This document shows positions 1-5,172 of a DNA stretch of 5,302 bases, piece after piece (position 1 is the first letter of the stretch; each line of letters opens with the position of its first letter). Where the stretch lies: NCBI GenBank assembly GCA_002256465.1, contig NQJG01000070.1:1-5302 (forward strand), in the 5' to 3' direction. Both the position numbers and the translations under genes were made by a program. The stretch is from Methylococcaceae bacterium NSP1-1. GTDB lineage: Bacteria > Pseudomonadota > Gammaproteobacteria > Methylococcales > Methylomonadaceae. The notes below the pieces were generated by a model. It saw nothing but the letters and a program-made list of their open reading frames with translations. It had not been told where the DNA came from and did no database searches.

Positions 1-268
1 ATTTTTGGCTGCCGAGTTAAAAATCCTGCCGGAACACACAGTAATATTGGCCTTGGGCACTGTTGCTCATCAGGCGGTATTAAAAGCCTATAATCTGAAA
101 CTGAGCAGTGCTGTATTTGCTCATAATGCTCAACACAGATTACCGGGTGGACTTACGCTGATTGATTCTTATCATACCAGTCGTTATAACGTGCAGACTA
201 AACGGCTGACAAAAGAAATGTTTTCGGATGTTTTTCGTACTATCGGACAGTTATTGGATAAATCGTAA
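1..268 (+). CDS. Uracil-DNA glycosylase, family 5 (UDGb)-like, C-terminal part
   Basis: Partial gene: the reading frame is open to the left edge, so the true start lies outside the window, and it ends with TAA at 266-268. About 88 C-terminal residues are visible. They contain a hydrophobic strand followed by ALGTVAH, then FAHNAQH, and near the end DSYHTSRYNVQTKRLT followed by MFSDVF. This arrangement (LG.vAH, then SYH-x-SR-N-x-T-x-RLT) is what I know from family 5 (UDGb-type) uracil-DNA glycosylases, in which the SYH..SR segment belongs to the DNA-binding and active-site loop. The expected role is removal of uracil, and perhaps other deaminated bases, from DNA as the first step of base excision repair in the cytoplasm. 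The residue after the motif His is Thr, where many relatives have Pro or Cys. The first catalytic motif is outside the window. It is the only + strand gene here and converges on the small secreted-protein gene, 53 bp away, with no clear terminator between them. The family call is by motif recall only. Confidence 0.8.
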   Translation, partial: FLAAELKILPEHTVILALGTVAHQAVLKAYNLKLSSAVFAHNAQHRLPGGLTLIDSYHTSRYNVQTKRLTKEMFSDVFRTIGQLLDKS

Positions 269-321
269 ATACACAAAAACAGCCGCAACGATTGGTTGAA
301 TGGTAAGTCCTTGATTTATTG

Positions 322-621
322 CTATGGATAAATTACTTTTGGTTTGAAGTATGCTGCAGGATATTTTGGATCAAATTCATCTTGAGTTTGATCCACTGAT
401 TGCTTATCAACAAAGACAACTATTGGCGTGAAGCTTGAGGCAGGATATTTAGGGTCGGGCTCAGTTTGAGGCTGATCTTTAGCCGCTGCATCTTTATCAA
501 GGTAAATGACGCTTGGCTGAAAATCCGCGGCCGGGTATTTGCTGTCGGTAGCAGCAGACGCAAAAAGCGGATGTAAAGCAACCACAGCCATTGCCAACCC
601 TAAAAAAGTCGATTTTTTCAT
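322..621 (-). CDS. Small exported protein with three DxKYPA..F.P.VIY repeats
   Basis: A 99-residue protein of unknown function. Residues 1-23 form a clear Sec signal peptide: MKK, a hydrophobic stretch, then ASA before the predicted cleavage at about 23/24. The mature ~76 residues are almost entirely three copies of one unit: DSKYPAADFQPSVIYLDK (26-43), DPKYPASSFTPIVVFVDK (56-73) and DPKYPAAYFKPKVIYP (84-99). The period is 30 then 28 residues, and the spacers are acidic and Gln-rich. The last copy ends exactly at the stop codon. There is no cysteine and no membrane segment after the signal, so it is probably soluble in the periplasm or secreted. The start is supported by GGAGG at 631-635, nine bases before the ATG, and a candidate promoter lies further upstream. 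It stands alone, downstream of cysN but 254 bp away and with its own signals. I do not recognise a named family and propose no function. The alternating aromatic/Pro pattern suggests short beta-strand repeats, which is inference. Confidence 0.85.
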   Translation of the reverse strand: MKKSTFLGLAMAVVALHPLFASAATDSKYPAADFQPSVIYLDKDAAAKDQPQTEPDPKYPASSFTPIVVFVDKQSVDQTQDEFDPKYPAAYFKPKVIYP

Positions 622-650
622 ATTTAGTAGCCTCCAATAGTTGTAAACAA

Positions 651-680
651 GGCTTGGTTAACTTGCTTTTGGCCCAAGCC
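651..680 (-). other. Stem-loop in the leader of the small exported protein gene
   Basis: GGCTTGG at 651-657 is perfectly complementary to CCAAGCC at 674-680, with a 16-base loop. It would lie in the 5' leader of the 322-621 gene, about 30 bases before the start codon and just upstream of its GGAGG. The neighbouring TTAACT (658-663) and AGTTAA (681-686) could pair instead, so two alternative folds are possible. It may be a chance stem, an mRNA stabiliser or an operator. Only the pairing is seen. Confidence 0.3.
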
Positions 681-691
681 AGTTAATTTTA

Positions 692-720
692 AGTATCAAG
701 TATTTTGAGTGAATTCGCAA
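692..720 (-). promoter_or_regulatory. Candidate sigma-70 promoter for the small exported protein gene
   Basis: Read on the - strand, TTGCGA (720-715) and GATACT (697-692) are separated by 17 bases. Each matches its consensus hexamer (TTGACA, TATAAT) at four of six positions. Transcription would start near 685, giving a leader of about 60 bases that includes the stem at 651-680 and the GGAGG at 631-635. Spacing is ideal but the hexamers are only fair, so this is a candidate. Confidence 0.35.
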
Positions 721-783
721 CTGCTTTTAGTGTAACCCCTAGTCGGATTACGCTTAAATCAAAGGATTATGTTAATCTGATTT

Positions 784-815
784 CCCCTCACCCAACTCTC
801 TACCTCTGGAGAGGG
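784..815 (+). repeat. Degenerate REP-like element past cysN
   Basis: Begins CCCCTCACCCAA and continues into an imperfect hairpin (796-815) ending GGAGAGGG. It is the same element as the intact copy at 2649-2680, with changes in the left arm (ACTCTCTACC instead of ACCCTCTCCC) that leave one mismatch and one G-T pair in an 8 bp stem with loop CTCT. It lies about 60 bp downstream of the cysN stop. A run of seven T at 817-823 follows on the + strand, so the hairpin resembles a terminator for rightward transcription, although no + strand gene reads into it. For leftward cysN transcripts it could act as a 3' stabilising hairpin. The rest of 622-875 holds the small gene's promoter and leader; I see no gene in it. 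Confidence 0.65.
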
Positions 816-875
816 CTTTTTTTCTTGACGTTAGATGTTGAGCTCTTAATTCGTATTAAAGTCTGGAACAATTAA

Positions 876-2501
876 TCAATAGACAATCTGTTGCTCTTTC
901 AATGTACTGTAAATATCATCGATAGAATGTTTTTCAGTATCAAAACTTATATCGGCCAAATGAGTATTGTAATTGACGCACAAACAAATCAACCCAGCGT
1001 TTTTGATAGCCAGAATAAGTGAGGTATTTTGGGTTTCCAGAACAGTCGTCGCATGGCCGTTATCAAACAGTTTTCTTTCCAGTTTATAGGCGACTTCCTT
1101 GCTGCTTGAACCGGTTAAGGCAATTGCGGTGGCTTTCTGGCTATAACGGGCCGCGCGTTCTTCTGCGCTGACCGGTTGCTGGTTATCCTCATCGGTAGCG
1201 CCGGTAATCATGCCGGCACCGACTGTGCCGTTAGTCAAGCGGTCAATAATAATGAAAGCCCCGGTGCCTTTGTTGATTTTATAAGGATCAAAGACGACAG
1301 GTGCCGTGACGGTAACCGTGCAGGAACCTATTTCATTCAGTTGCAATTCAACGGCATCATGGTGTTCCAGGGTATTGACATCAATCCGGTGATGGATCAT
1401 GGCAATGGAGCCGGAAACGCTGCGTGTTGCCAGTTTAAGGGTGTATTGACGGCCGGGTGTTAAGGCTTTTTCAGTCATCCAGACGATTGTGGCTTTAAAT
1501 TTGTCGGCGACTGTTGCCGTCTGTTGCTCTGTGCCGATCAGCATATCGCCACGGCTGATATCAATCTCATCTTCCAGTGTTAAGGTCACCGCCATCGGTG
1601 GAAAGGCTTCCTTAAGTTCTCCGTCATAAGTGACGATGGCTTTGATTTTGCTGCTTTTACCTGAAGGCAAGGCGGTGATTGGATCGCCCTTGCGAAAAAT
1701 ACCCGATGCCACGGTGCCGCAAAAGCCTCGAAAATCCAGGTTGGGCCGGTTAACATACTGAACCGGGAAGCGGGCATCGTTAAAGTTGTGGTCGTTGGCG
1801 ATTTCGACGTTATTGAGGGCTTCCATTAACGGTTCGCCGATAAACCAGGGCATATTCTCGCTACGATTCACGACATTATCCCCGTCCAGTGCGGACATCG
1901 GGATAAAACAGATGTCATGTATATCAAGTGTGTCTGTGAAGCGCAGGTAATCCTGTTTGATTTTGTTGAAGGTGGCTTCGCTGTAGTCAATCAGGTCCAT
2001 TTTATTGACCGCAACGATGATGTGCTGAATCCCCAGTAAAGAGGCGATGAAGCTGTGCCGCTTGGTCTGGGTTTGTACGCCGTAACGGGCGTCGATCAGG
2101 ATGATGGCCAAATCACAGGTTGAGGCACCTGTGGCCATGTTGCGGGTGTATTGCTCATGTCCCGGGGTATCGGCAATAATAAATTTGCGGGTGGACGTGG
2201 AAAAATAGCGATACGCCACATCAATGGTAATACCCTGTTCGCGTTCGGCCTGTAAACCATCCACCAGTAATGCCAGGTCTATCTTGCCGGCACCGGTGGT
2301 ACCTGATTTGACACTGTCCGCCTGCACCGCAGCCAGTTGATCTTCGTAGATCATTTTGGAATCGTGCAGCAAACGACCGATCAGTGTGCTTTTGCCGTCA
2401 TCGACATTGCCGCAGGTTAAAAAACGTAATAATTCCTTGCGTTCATGTTGAGCTAAATAAGCATCAATATCGGTACTGATTAAATCGGATTGGTGGGACA
2501 T
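876..2501 (-). CDS. cysN: Sulfate adenylyltransferase subunit 1, with degenerate APS-kinase-like tail
   Basis: The GTPase subunit of ATP sulfurylase. With CysD it makes adenosine 5'-phosphosulfate from sulfate and ATP in the cytoplasm, driven by GTP hydrolysis. The 541-residue protein carries the EF-Tu-like G motifs: P-loop GNVDDGKS (31-38), GITIDVAY (90-97), DTPGHE (111-116), NKMD (166-169) and SAL (203-205). These are followed by two beta-barrel domains to about residue 455. E. coli CysN is 475 residues. Here the tail (about 456-541) resembles the two ends of an APS kinase (CysC) domain, but it is only half the normal length and lacks a working P-loop. I chose the ATG at 2499-2501 (MSHQSD). 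A TTG at 2558 is in frame and would add 19 residues, but these look unlike the family and the TTG lies in an inverted repeat. The ribosome site is weak (AGAGAAA). It is second gene after cysD, with a 221 bp gap containing repeats. Confidence 0.95.
   Translation of the reverse strand: MSHQSDLISTDIDAYLAQHERKELLRFLTCGNVDDGKSTLIGRLLHDSKMIYEDQLAAVQADSVKSGTTGAGKIDLALLVDGLQAEREQGITIDVAYRYFSTSTRKFIIADTPGHEQYTRNMATGASTCDLAIILIDARYGVQTQTKRHSFIASLLGIQHIIVAVNKMDLIDYSEATFNKIKQDYLRFTDTLDIHDICFIPMSALDGDNVVNRSENMPWFIGEPLMEALNNVEIANDHNFNDARFPVQYVNRPNLDFRGFCGTVASGIFRKGDPITALPSGKSSKIKAIVTYDGELKEAFPPMAVTLTLEDEIDISRGDMLIGTEQQTATVADKFKATIVWMTEKALTPGRQYTLKLATRSVSGSIAMIHHRIDVNTLEHHDAVELQLNEIGSCTVTVTAPVVFDPYKINKGTGAFIIIDRLTNGTVGAGMITGATDEDNQQPVSAEERAARYSQKATAIALTGSSSKEVAYKLERKLFDNGHATTVLETQNTSLILAIKNAGLICLCVNYNTHLADISFDTEKHSIDDIYSTLKEQQIVY
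879..1136 (-). other. Vestigial APS kinase (CysC-like) domain within cysN
   Basis: Residues 456-541 of Cys[20 protein letters not shown] (461-479) lines up with the start of CysC, where the family has FTGLSGAGKST...LE.KL, but the glycines of the Walker A loop are missing and about three residues are deleted. VLETQN (487-492) sits where CysC has LDGDN. KNAGLI (500-505) recalls the adAGliv strand, and [20 protein letters not shown] (518-537) recalls the CysC C-terminal DT...s.e....i...L helix. The whole middle of the kinase (FISP loop, substrate-binding segment, lid) is absent. The frame is intact with no stop. It is probably inactive as a kinase and may have a structural or regulatory role. 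The alignment is by eye. Confidence 0.65.
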
Positions 2502-2551
2502 ATTGTTTCTCTGAATTCCTGTTATGAGTTGCAGTGATCGGGCCTTGTTAG

Positions 2552-2570
2552 AAGTCAATTCTGTTGACTT
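2552..2570. repeat. Short inverted repeat before cysN
   Basis: AAGTCAA (2552-2558) and TTGACTT (2564-2570) form a perfect 7 bp inverted repeat around five bases, about 50 bp upstream of the chosen cysN start. In the cysD-cysN transcript it would fold just before the cysN ribosome site. It could be an operator half-site pair, an RNA stem or chance. Confidence 0.35.
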
Positions 2571-2580
2571 ATCAGCATCG

Positions 2581-2616
2581 GCCCCTTCTCCCTCAGGGAG
2601 AAGGCCGGGATGAGGG
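2581..2616 (-). repeat. REP-like palindrome, inverted copy, cysD-cysN gap
   Basis: CCTTCTCCC (2584-2592) pairs perfectly over 9 bp with GGGAGAAGG (2596-2604) around TCA, followed by CCGGGATGAGGG. Read on the - strand it is CCCTCATCCCGG then the hairpin, the same plan as the 2649-2680 copy (CCCCTCACCC then hairpin) in opposite orientation. I recognise this as a dispersed intergenic palindrome type common in proteobacteria. The two heads face each other across about 32 bp: TGAGGG (2611-2616) can pair with CCCTCA (2650-2655), giving a BIME-like double structure. Confidence 0.75.
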
Positions 2617-2648
2617 TATAAAATTGAGCTTTTTTCTTATTTTCATTT

Positions 2649-2680
2649 CCCCTCACCCAACCCTCTCCCTTTGGAGAGGG
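2649..2680 (+). repeat. REP-like palindrome, direct copy, cysD-cysN gap
   Basis: The head CCCCTCACCCAA is followed by a perfect 8 bp hairpin, CCCTCTCC (2661-2668) with GGAGAGGG (2673-2680), loop CTTT. It has the same orientation as the degenerate copy at 784-815 and is inverted relative to 2581-2616. It lies 42 bp past the cysD stop on the transcript. As an mRNA element it could protect the upstream cysD message from 3' exonucleases or partly terminate transcription before cysN. That effect is known for REP elements in other operons and is only inferred here. Confidence 0.75.
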
Positions 2681-2722
2681 ATTTGAACAACTTACGTTAA
2701 CTAATTTGTTGTTAGAGTGTTG

Positions 2723-3631
2723 TTAGAAGTAACCTTCGCGCTTTTTCTGCTCCATGGAACCGGACTGGTCGTGATCAATCAACCGTCCCTGGCGTTCAGA
2801 GGTTGTGGTTAACAGCATTTCCTGAATGATTTCCGGCAGCGTGGTCGCATTAGATTCAACGGCACCGGTTAACGGGTAGCAGCCTAACGTGCGAAAACGC
2901 ACCTTTTTCATTTCGACTTTTTCATCAGGGCCGATGGGCATGCGTTCATCATCAACCATGATTAACATGCCGTCGCGGTTAACGACAGGACGCTCCTTGG
3001 CAAAATATAACGGCACAATCGGAATGTTTTCCAGATGGATGTATTGCCAGATGTCCAGCTCTGTCCAGTTGGACAGCGGAAACACCCGAATGCTTTCGCC
3101 CTTGTCTATTTTGCCGTTGTAGATGTTCCATAATTCGGGACGCTGGTTTTTGGGATCCCAACGATGGTTTTTGTCGCGGAACGAATAAACCCGTTCCTTG
3201 GCGCGTGACTTTTCTTCGTCACGGCGTGCGCCGCCAAAAGCGGCGTCAAACTGGTATTTATCCAGCGCTTGCTTAAGCGCGTCCGTTTTCATGACATCCG
3301 TGTGTTTTTTACTGCCGTGGGTAAAAGGCCCGATGCCCTGATCAACGCCGTCCTCATTGATATAAATCAGCAACTCCAGACCCAGTTTTTTAACCATCTG
3401 GTCACGAAACTCAATCATTTCCCTGAACTTCCAGGTGGTATCGACGTGCATCAAGGGAAACGGCGGCTTGCCGGGAAAAAATGCCTTCATGGTCAGATGC
3501 AACATGACGGCAGAATCCTTGCCGACGGAATACAACATGACAGGACGCTCAAATTCAGCCGCTACTTCACGAATGATATGAATGCTTTCAGCTTCCAGCT
3601 CTTTAAGATGTGTTAGTTTATGATCAGTCAT
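2723..3631 (-). CDS. cysD: Sulfate adenylyltransferase subunit 2
   Basis: The catalytic subunit of the heterodimeric ATP sulfurylase, which adenylates sulfate to APS with CysN as its GTPase partner. The protein is 302 residues, the same length as E. coli CysD, and looks complete. It is an ATP pyrophosphatase of the PP-loop class: PP-loop SVGKDS at 35-40, [11 protein letters not shown] at 62-72, the Arg/Lys-rich [15 protein letters not shown] at 133-147, and the characteristic C-terminal end [12 protein letters not shown]. The ATG at 3629-3631 gives the usual [17 protein letters not shown] start; the ribosome site is weak (GGAC about five bases before). It is the first gene of a cysDN pair read leftward, with 180 bp upstream separating it from nirK. 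That gap holds an inverted repeat and the nirK hairpin, so cysDN probably has its own promoter, although I could not pick convincing -35/-10 hexamers. No cysH, cysG or cysC gene is seen. Confidence 0.97.
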   Translation of the reverse strand: MTDHKLTHLKELEAESIHIIREVAAEFERPVMLYSVGKDSAVMLHLTMKAFFPGKPPFPLMHVDTTWKFREMIEFRDQMVKKLGLELLIYINEDGVDQGIGPFTHGSKKHTDVMKTDALKQALDKYQFDAAFGGARRDEEKSRAKERVYSFRDKNHRWDPKNQRPELWNIYNGKIDKGESIRVFPLSNWTELDIWQYIHLENIPIVPLYFAKERPVVNRDGMLIMVDDERMPIGPDEKVEMKKVRFRTLGCYPLTGAVESNATTLPEIIQEMLLTTTSERQGRLIDHDQSGSMEQKKREGYF

Positions 3632-3664
3632 TAAAAGTCCGTCGGGTTGAATATCACTGTATGA

Positions 3665-3684
3665 TTATTGAGTACCCTCAATAA
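3665..3684. promoter_or_regulatory. Inverted repeat upstream of cysD, possible operator
   Basis: TTATTGAG (3665-3672) and CTCAATAA (3677-3684) form a perfect 8 bp inverted repeat around TACC, 33 bp before the cysD start. On the cysD strand a run of six T precedes it and none follows, so it does not have the form of a terminator for leftward transcription. The position, where promoter or leader is expected, and the symmetry suggest a dimeric regulator site or a leader stem. No known consensus was recognised. Confidence 0.4.
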
Positions 3685-3768
3685 AAAACATTCCATTTTA
3701 ATTTGAACGGGCTTTTAATTCCAGTCATCCTCAAATAAAAAGATACAGATAGCTATAGAAAATGTAGC

Positions 3769-3800
3769 TTTCCATAACCACACTCTCGTGGTTATGGAAA
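3769..3800 (-). terminator. Strong hairpin after nirK, probable terminator
   Basis: TTTCCATAACCAC (3769-3781) pairs perfectly over 13 bp with GTGGTTATGGAAA (3788-3800), loop ACTCTC. It begins 11 bp past the nirK stop, the expected place for the end of the nar-nir transcript. The tract that follows on the - strand (GCTACATTTTC) is only modestly T-rich, so it may stabilise the 3' end or terminate inefficiently rather than be a textbook intrinsic terminator. Confidence 0.6.
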
Positions 3801-3811
3801 AATCGGCAGTA

Positions 3812-5014
3812 TTAGTGATTTACTTGCTGATAAAGCTCTGGCTGCTCAGGGCCTTCAATAATCAACTCTGCCAGCGCACCTTTATCAATAGCGCGTGACA
3901 AGCTGTGATCAACGAGTAGATATTTACCGGGAACTTCGGCGGTAAACTCAATCATAACCGCAGAACCCGGTGAGATATTGGTCGTTTGAACATCTTTCAG
4001 GGGCGGGTTGGTGATGGCTCCGTCTTTGTATAATTTATCGAAAACAACGCCAATGATGTGAAAGTTGGCTGCGATATGTGATCCGACACCGACAAACAAG
4101 CGAATTTTTTCACCCACTTTCGCTTTTAATGCCCGCTCACCACTGAGTGAGTTGACCCTGCCATTAAATAGAAAATAGTCCGGTTGCTCCGCCAAAAGCT
4201 TTTCTTTACTGAGCGCTTGAAAACCTTTTGCGCCGTATTTCCCTGTCGTGTAAAAATCGCCCTGCATAACATAAAACTCACGGTCAACTTTTGCCAAACC
4301 TTCGGACGGCTCCACCAGGATCATGCCATACATACCGTTGGCGATATGTGAAGGCGCATGCGGGCTGGCACAGTGATAAACATAAATACCGGGGTGCATG
4401 GCTTTAAAGCGGAAGCTTTTTTCTTCGCCCTGCCCAACTTGCATTAACGGCGCACCACCGCCAGGGCCGGAGACGGCATGCAAATCGATGGAATGCGCTG
4501 AATGACCGGCGGCGGCATGCTCTGCCGAGGTATGTACATTATGGCCTTGATGCGCGGCTCCCGGTTTACCGTGACTTAAATGTATTTCTACCTGATCCCC
4601 TGCCCTGGCACGAATAAACGGCCCCGGCACTTTGCCGTTATAAGTCCAGTATTGATACGTCACTTCAGGCATCATTTCCGCGACCAGTTCCTCGGTATAA
4701 AGATCGACTTTCACCAATTGCGCTTCTGTTCGATTAAGCGGCGGCGGCAAATCATCCGCATTGCGGCCAATTTCATCGGTATCAATATTATGCGAAACCG
4801 CTGCTGTTCCAGCCGACATTGGCATGGCATGATGCATTTCCTCATCGGAGTGAGCCGCCATTTCTTCGGCTGTCATCGCTTTATGCTTGGCTTTCTCGGC
4901 TTGAAGGGCGTTGTATTTTTCGGCCATTGCCTTGTACTTGGCTTCATCCGAGCAGCCGATTATTGTGCTGCTTAATGCTATCGAAAATAATAGCAATTTG
5001 TGGGTTTTATTCAT
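3812..5014 (-). CDS. nirK: Copper nitrite reductase, AniA-type lipoprotein, His-rich insert
   Basis: Reduces nitrite to nitric oxide in the periplasm or at the outer membrane. The protein is 400 residues. Residues 1-21 form a lipoprotein signal with lipobox IIGC (Cys21) and Ser at +2, as expected for outer-membrane sorting and as in Neisseria AniA. A Met/His-rich linker (about 44-66, HH, MPM) precedes two cupredoxin domains (about 100-236 and 245-388). All copper ligands are visible. Type 1: His174, Cys215, His223, Met228. Type 2: His179, His214, His370. The catalytic pair is Asp177 and His319. The eight-position Cys-to-His spacing and GPGGGA fit class II NirK. Two oddities: a roughly 20-residue His-rich insertion just before His174, and the loop before His319 reads GSHIAANFH rather than the usual GPNLVSSFH type. 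There is no C-terminal haem domain. The gene lies 158 bp after narI. The start at 5012-5014 gives a good signal peptide, but no clear Shine-Dalgarno is present. Confidence 0.92.
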   Translation of the reverse strand: MNKTHKLLLFSIALSSTIIGCSDEAKYKAMAEKYNALQAEKAKHKAMTAEEMAAHSDEEMHHAMPMSAGTAAVSHNIDTDEIGRNADDLPPPLNRTEAQLVKVDLYTEELVAEMMPEVTYQYWTYNGKVPGPFIRARAGDQVEIHLSHGKPGAAHQGHNVHTSAEHAAAGHSAHSIDLHAVSGPGGGAPLMQVGQGEEKSFRFKAMHPGIYVYHCASPHAPSHIANGMYGMILVEPSEGLAKVDREFYVMQGDFYTTGKYGAKGFQALSKEKLLAEQPDYFLFNGRVNSLSGERALKAKVGEKIRLFVGVGSHIAANFHIIGVVFDKLYKDGAITNPPLKDVQTTNISPGSAVMIEFTAEVPGKYLLVDHSLSRAIDKGALAELIIEGPEQPELYQQVNH

Positions 5015-5069
5015 AATGTCATCTGTTGTGAGAATAAATTTGTTGGGTGGGTAGAGCGATAGATCTAAA

Positions 5070-5092
5070 GGTGCGTATAACGCACCCTACAC
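5070..5092 (-). repeat. Dispersed GTAGGGTGCG-type palindromic repeat
   Basis: GGTGCG (5070-5075) and CGCACC (5081-5086) form a 6 bp inverted repeat around TATAA, followed by CTACAC. On the - strand it reads TGTAGGGTGCGTTATACGCACC, which I recognise as a widespread intergenic repeat type in proteobacteria and other bacteria. It sits between narI and nirK, about 56 bp upstream of the nirK start, so it would be in the nirK leader or overlap its promoter. Confidence 0.6.
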
Positions 5093-5126
5093 ACTGCCCG
5101 GAGTGTTAGTGCAACGAAAACGTAAT

Positions 5127-5149
5127 GGACAGGTTTAAAAAAACCGTCC
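5127..5149 (-). other. Stem-loop in the narI-nirK gap
   Basis: GGAC (5127-5130) plus GGTTT (5132-5136) pair with AAACC (5141-5145) plus GTCC (5146-5149), a 9 bp stem with one bulged A and an AAAA loop (TTTT on the - strand). It lies 24 bp past the narI stop. No T tract follows on the - strand, so it may be a weak terminator, a processing site or an mRNA-stabilising stem. Confidence 0.4.
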
Positions 5150-5172
5150 GGTATGATGTTTTACTATTAAAA

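Noticed and set aside
1176..1463. Open frame of 95 codons on the + strand
   Set aside because: It lies wholly antisense to cysN, with no recognisable domain and no ribosome site of note; it is a shadow of the real gene.
2502..2558. Longer CysN start at a TTG codon adding 19 residues
   Set aside because: The added residues do not resemble CysN N termini, the TTG sits in the inverted repeat at 2552-2570, and the internal ATG gives the expected start close to the G1 motif.
784..2680. CRISPR array or transposon suggested by repeated palindromes
   Set aside because: The repeats are three, irregularly spaced and in mixed orientation, and I saw no transposase, terminal repeats or regular spacers. 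They fit REP-type elements.
3269..3616. Open frame of 115 codons on the + strand
   Set aside because: Antisense to cysD, with composition that follows the complementary coding strand and no family resemblance.
3665..3684. Intrinsic terminator before cysD
   Set aside because: On the - strand the T run precedes the stem instead of following it, and on the + strand the stem is followed by A residues.
4580..4975. Open frame of 131 codons on the + strand, His/Arg/Phe-rich
   Set aside because: Antisense to nirK. Its odd composition results from reading the complement of the Ala/Glu/Met-rich N-terminal region.
3812..5014. Laccase-like multicopper oxidase instead of nitrite reductase
   Set aside because: The protein has a HSIDLH...YHC...HIANGM ligand set with a second-domain VDHS...KGA type 2 histidine, and lacks the HCHxxxH signature of three-copper clusters.
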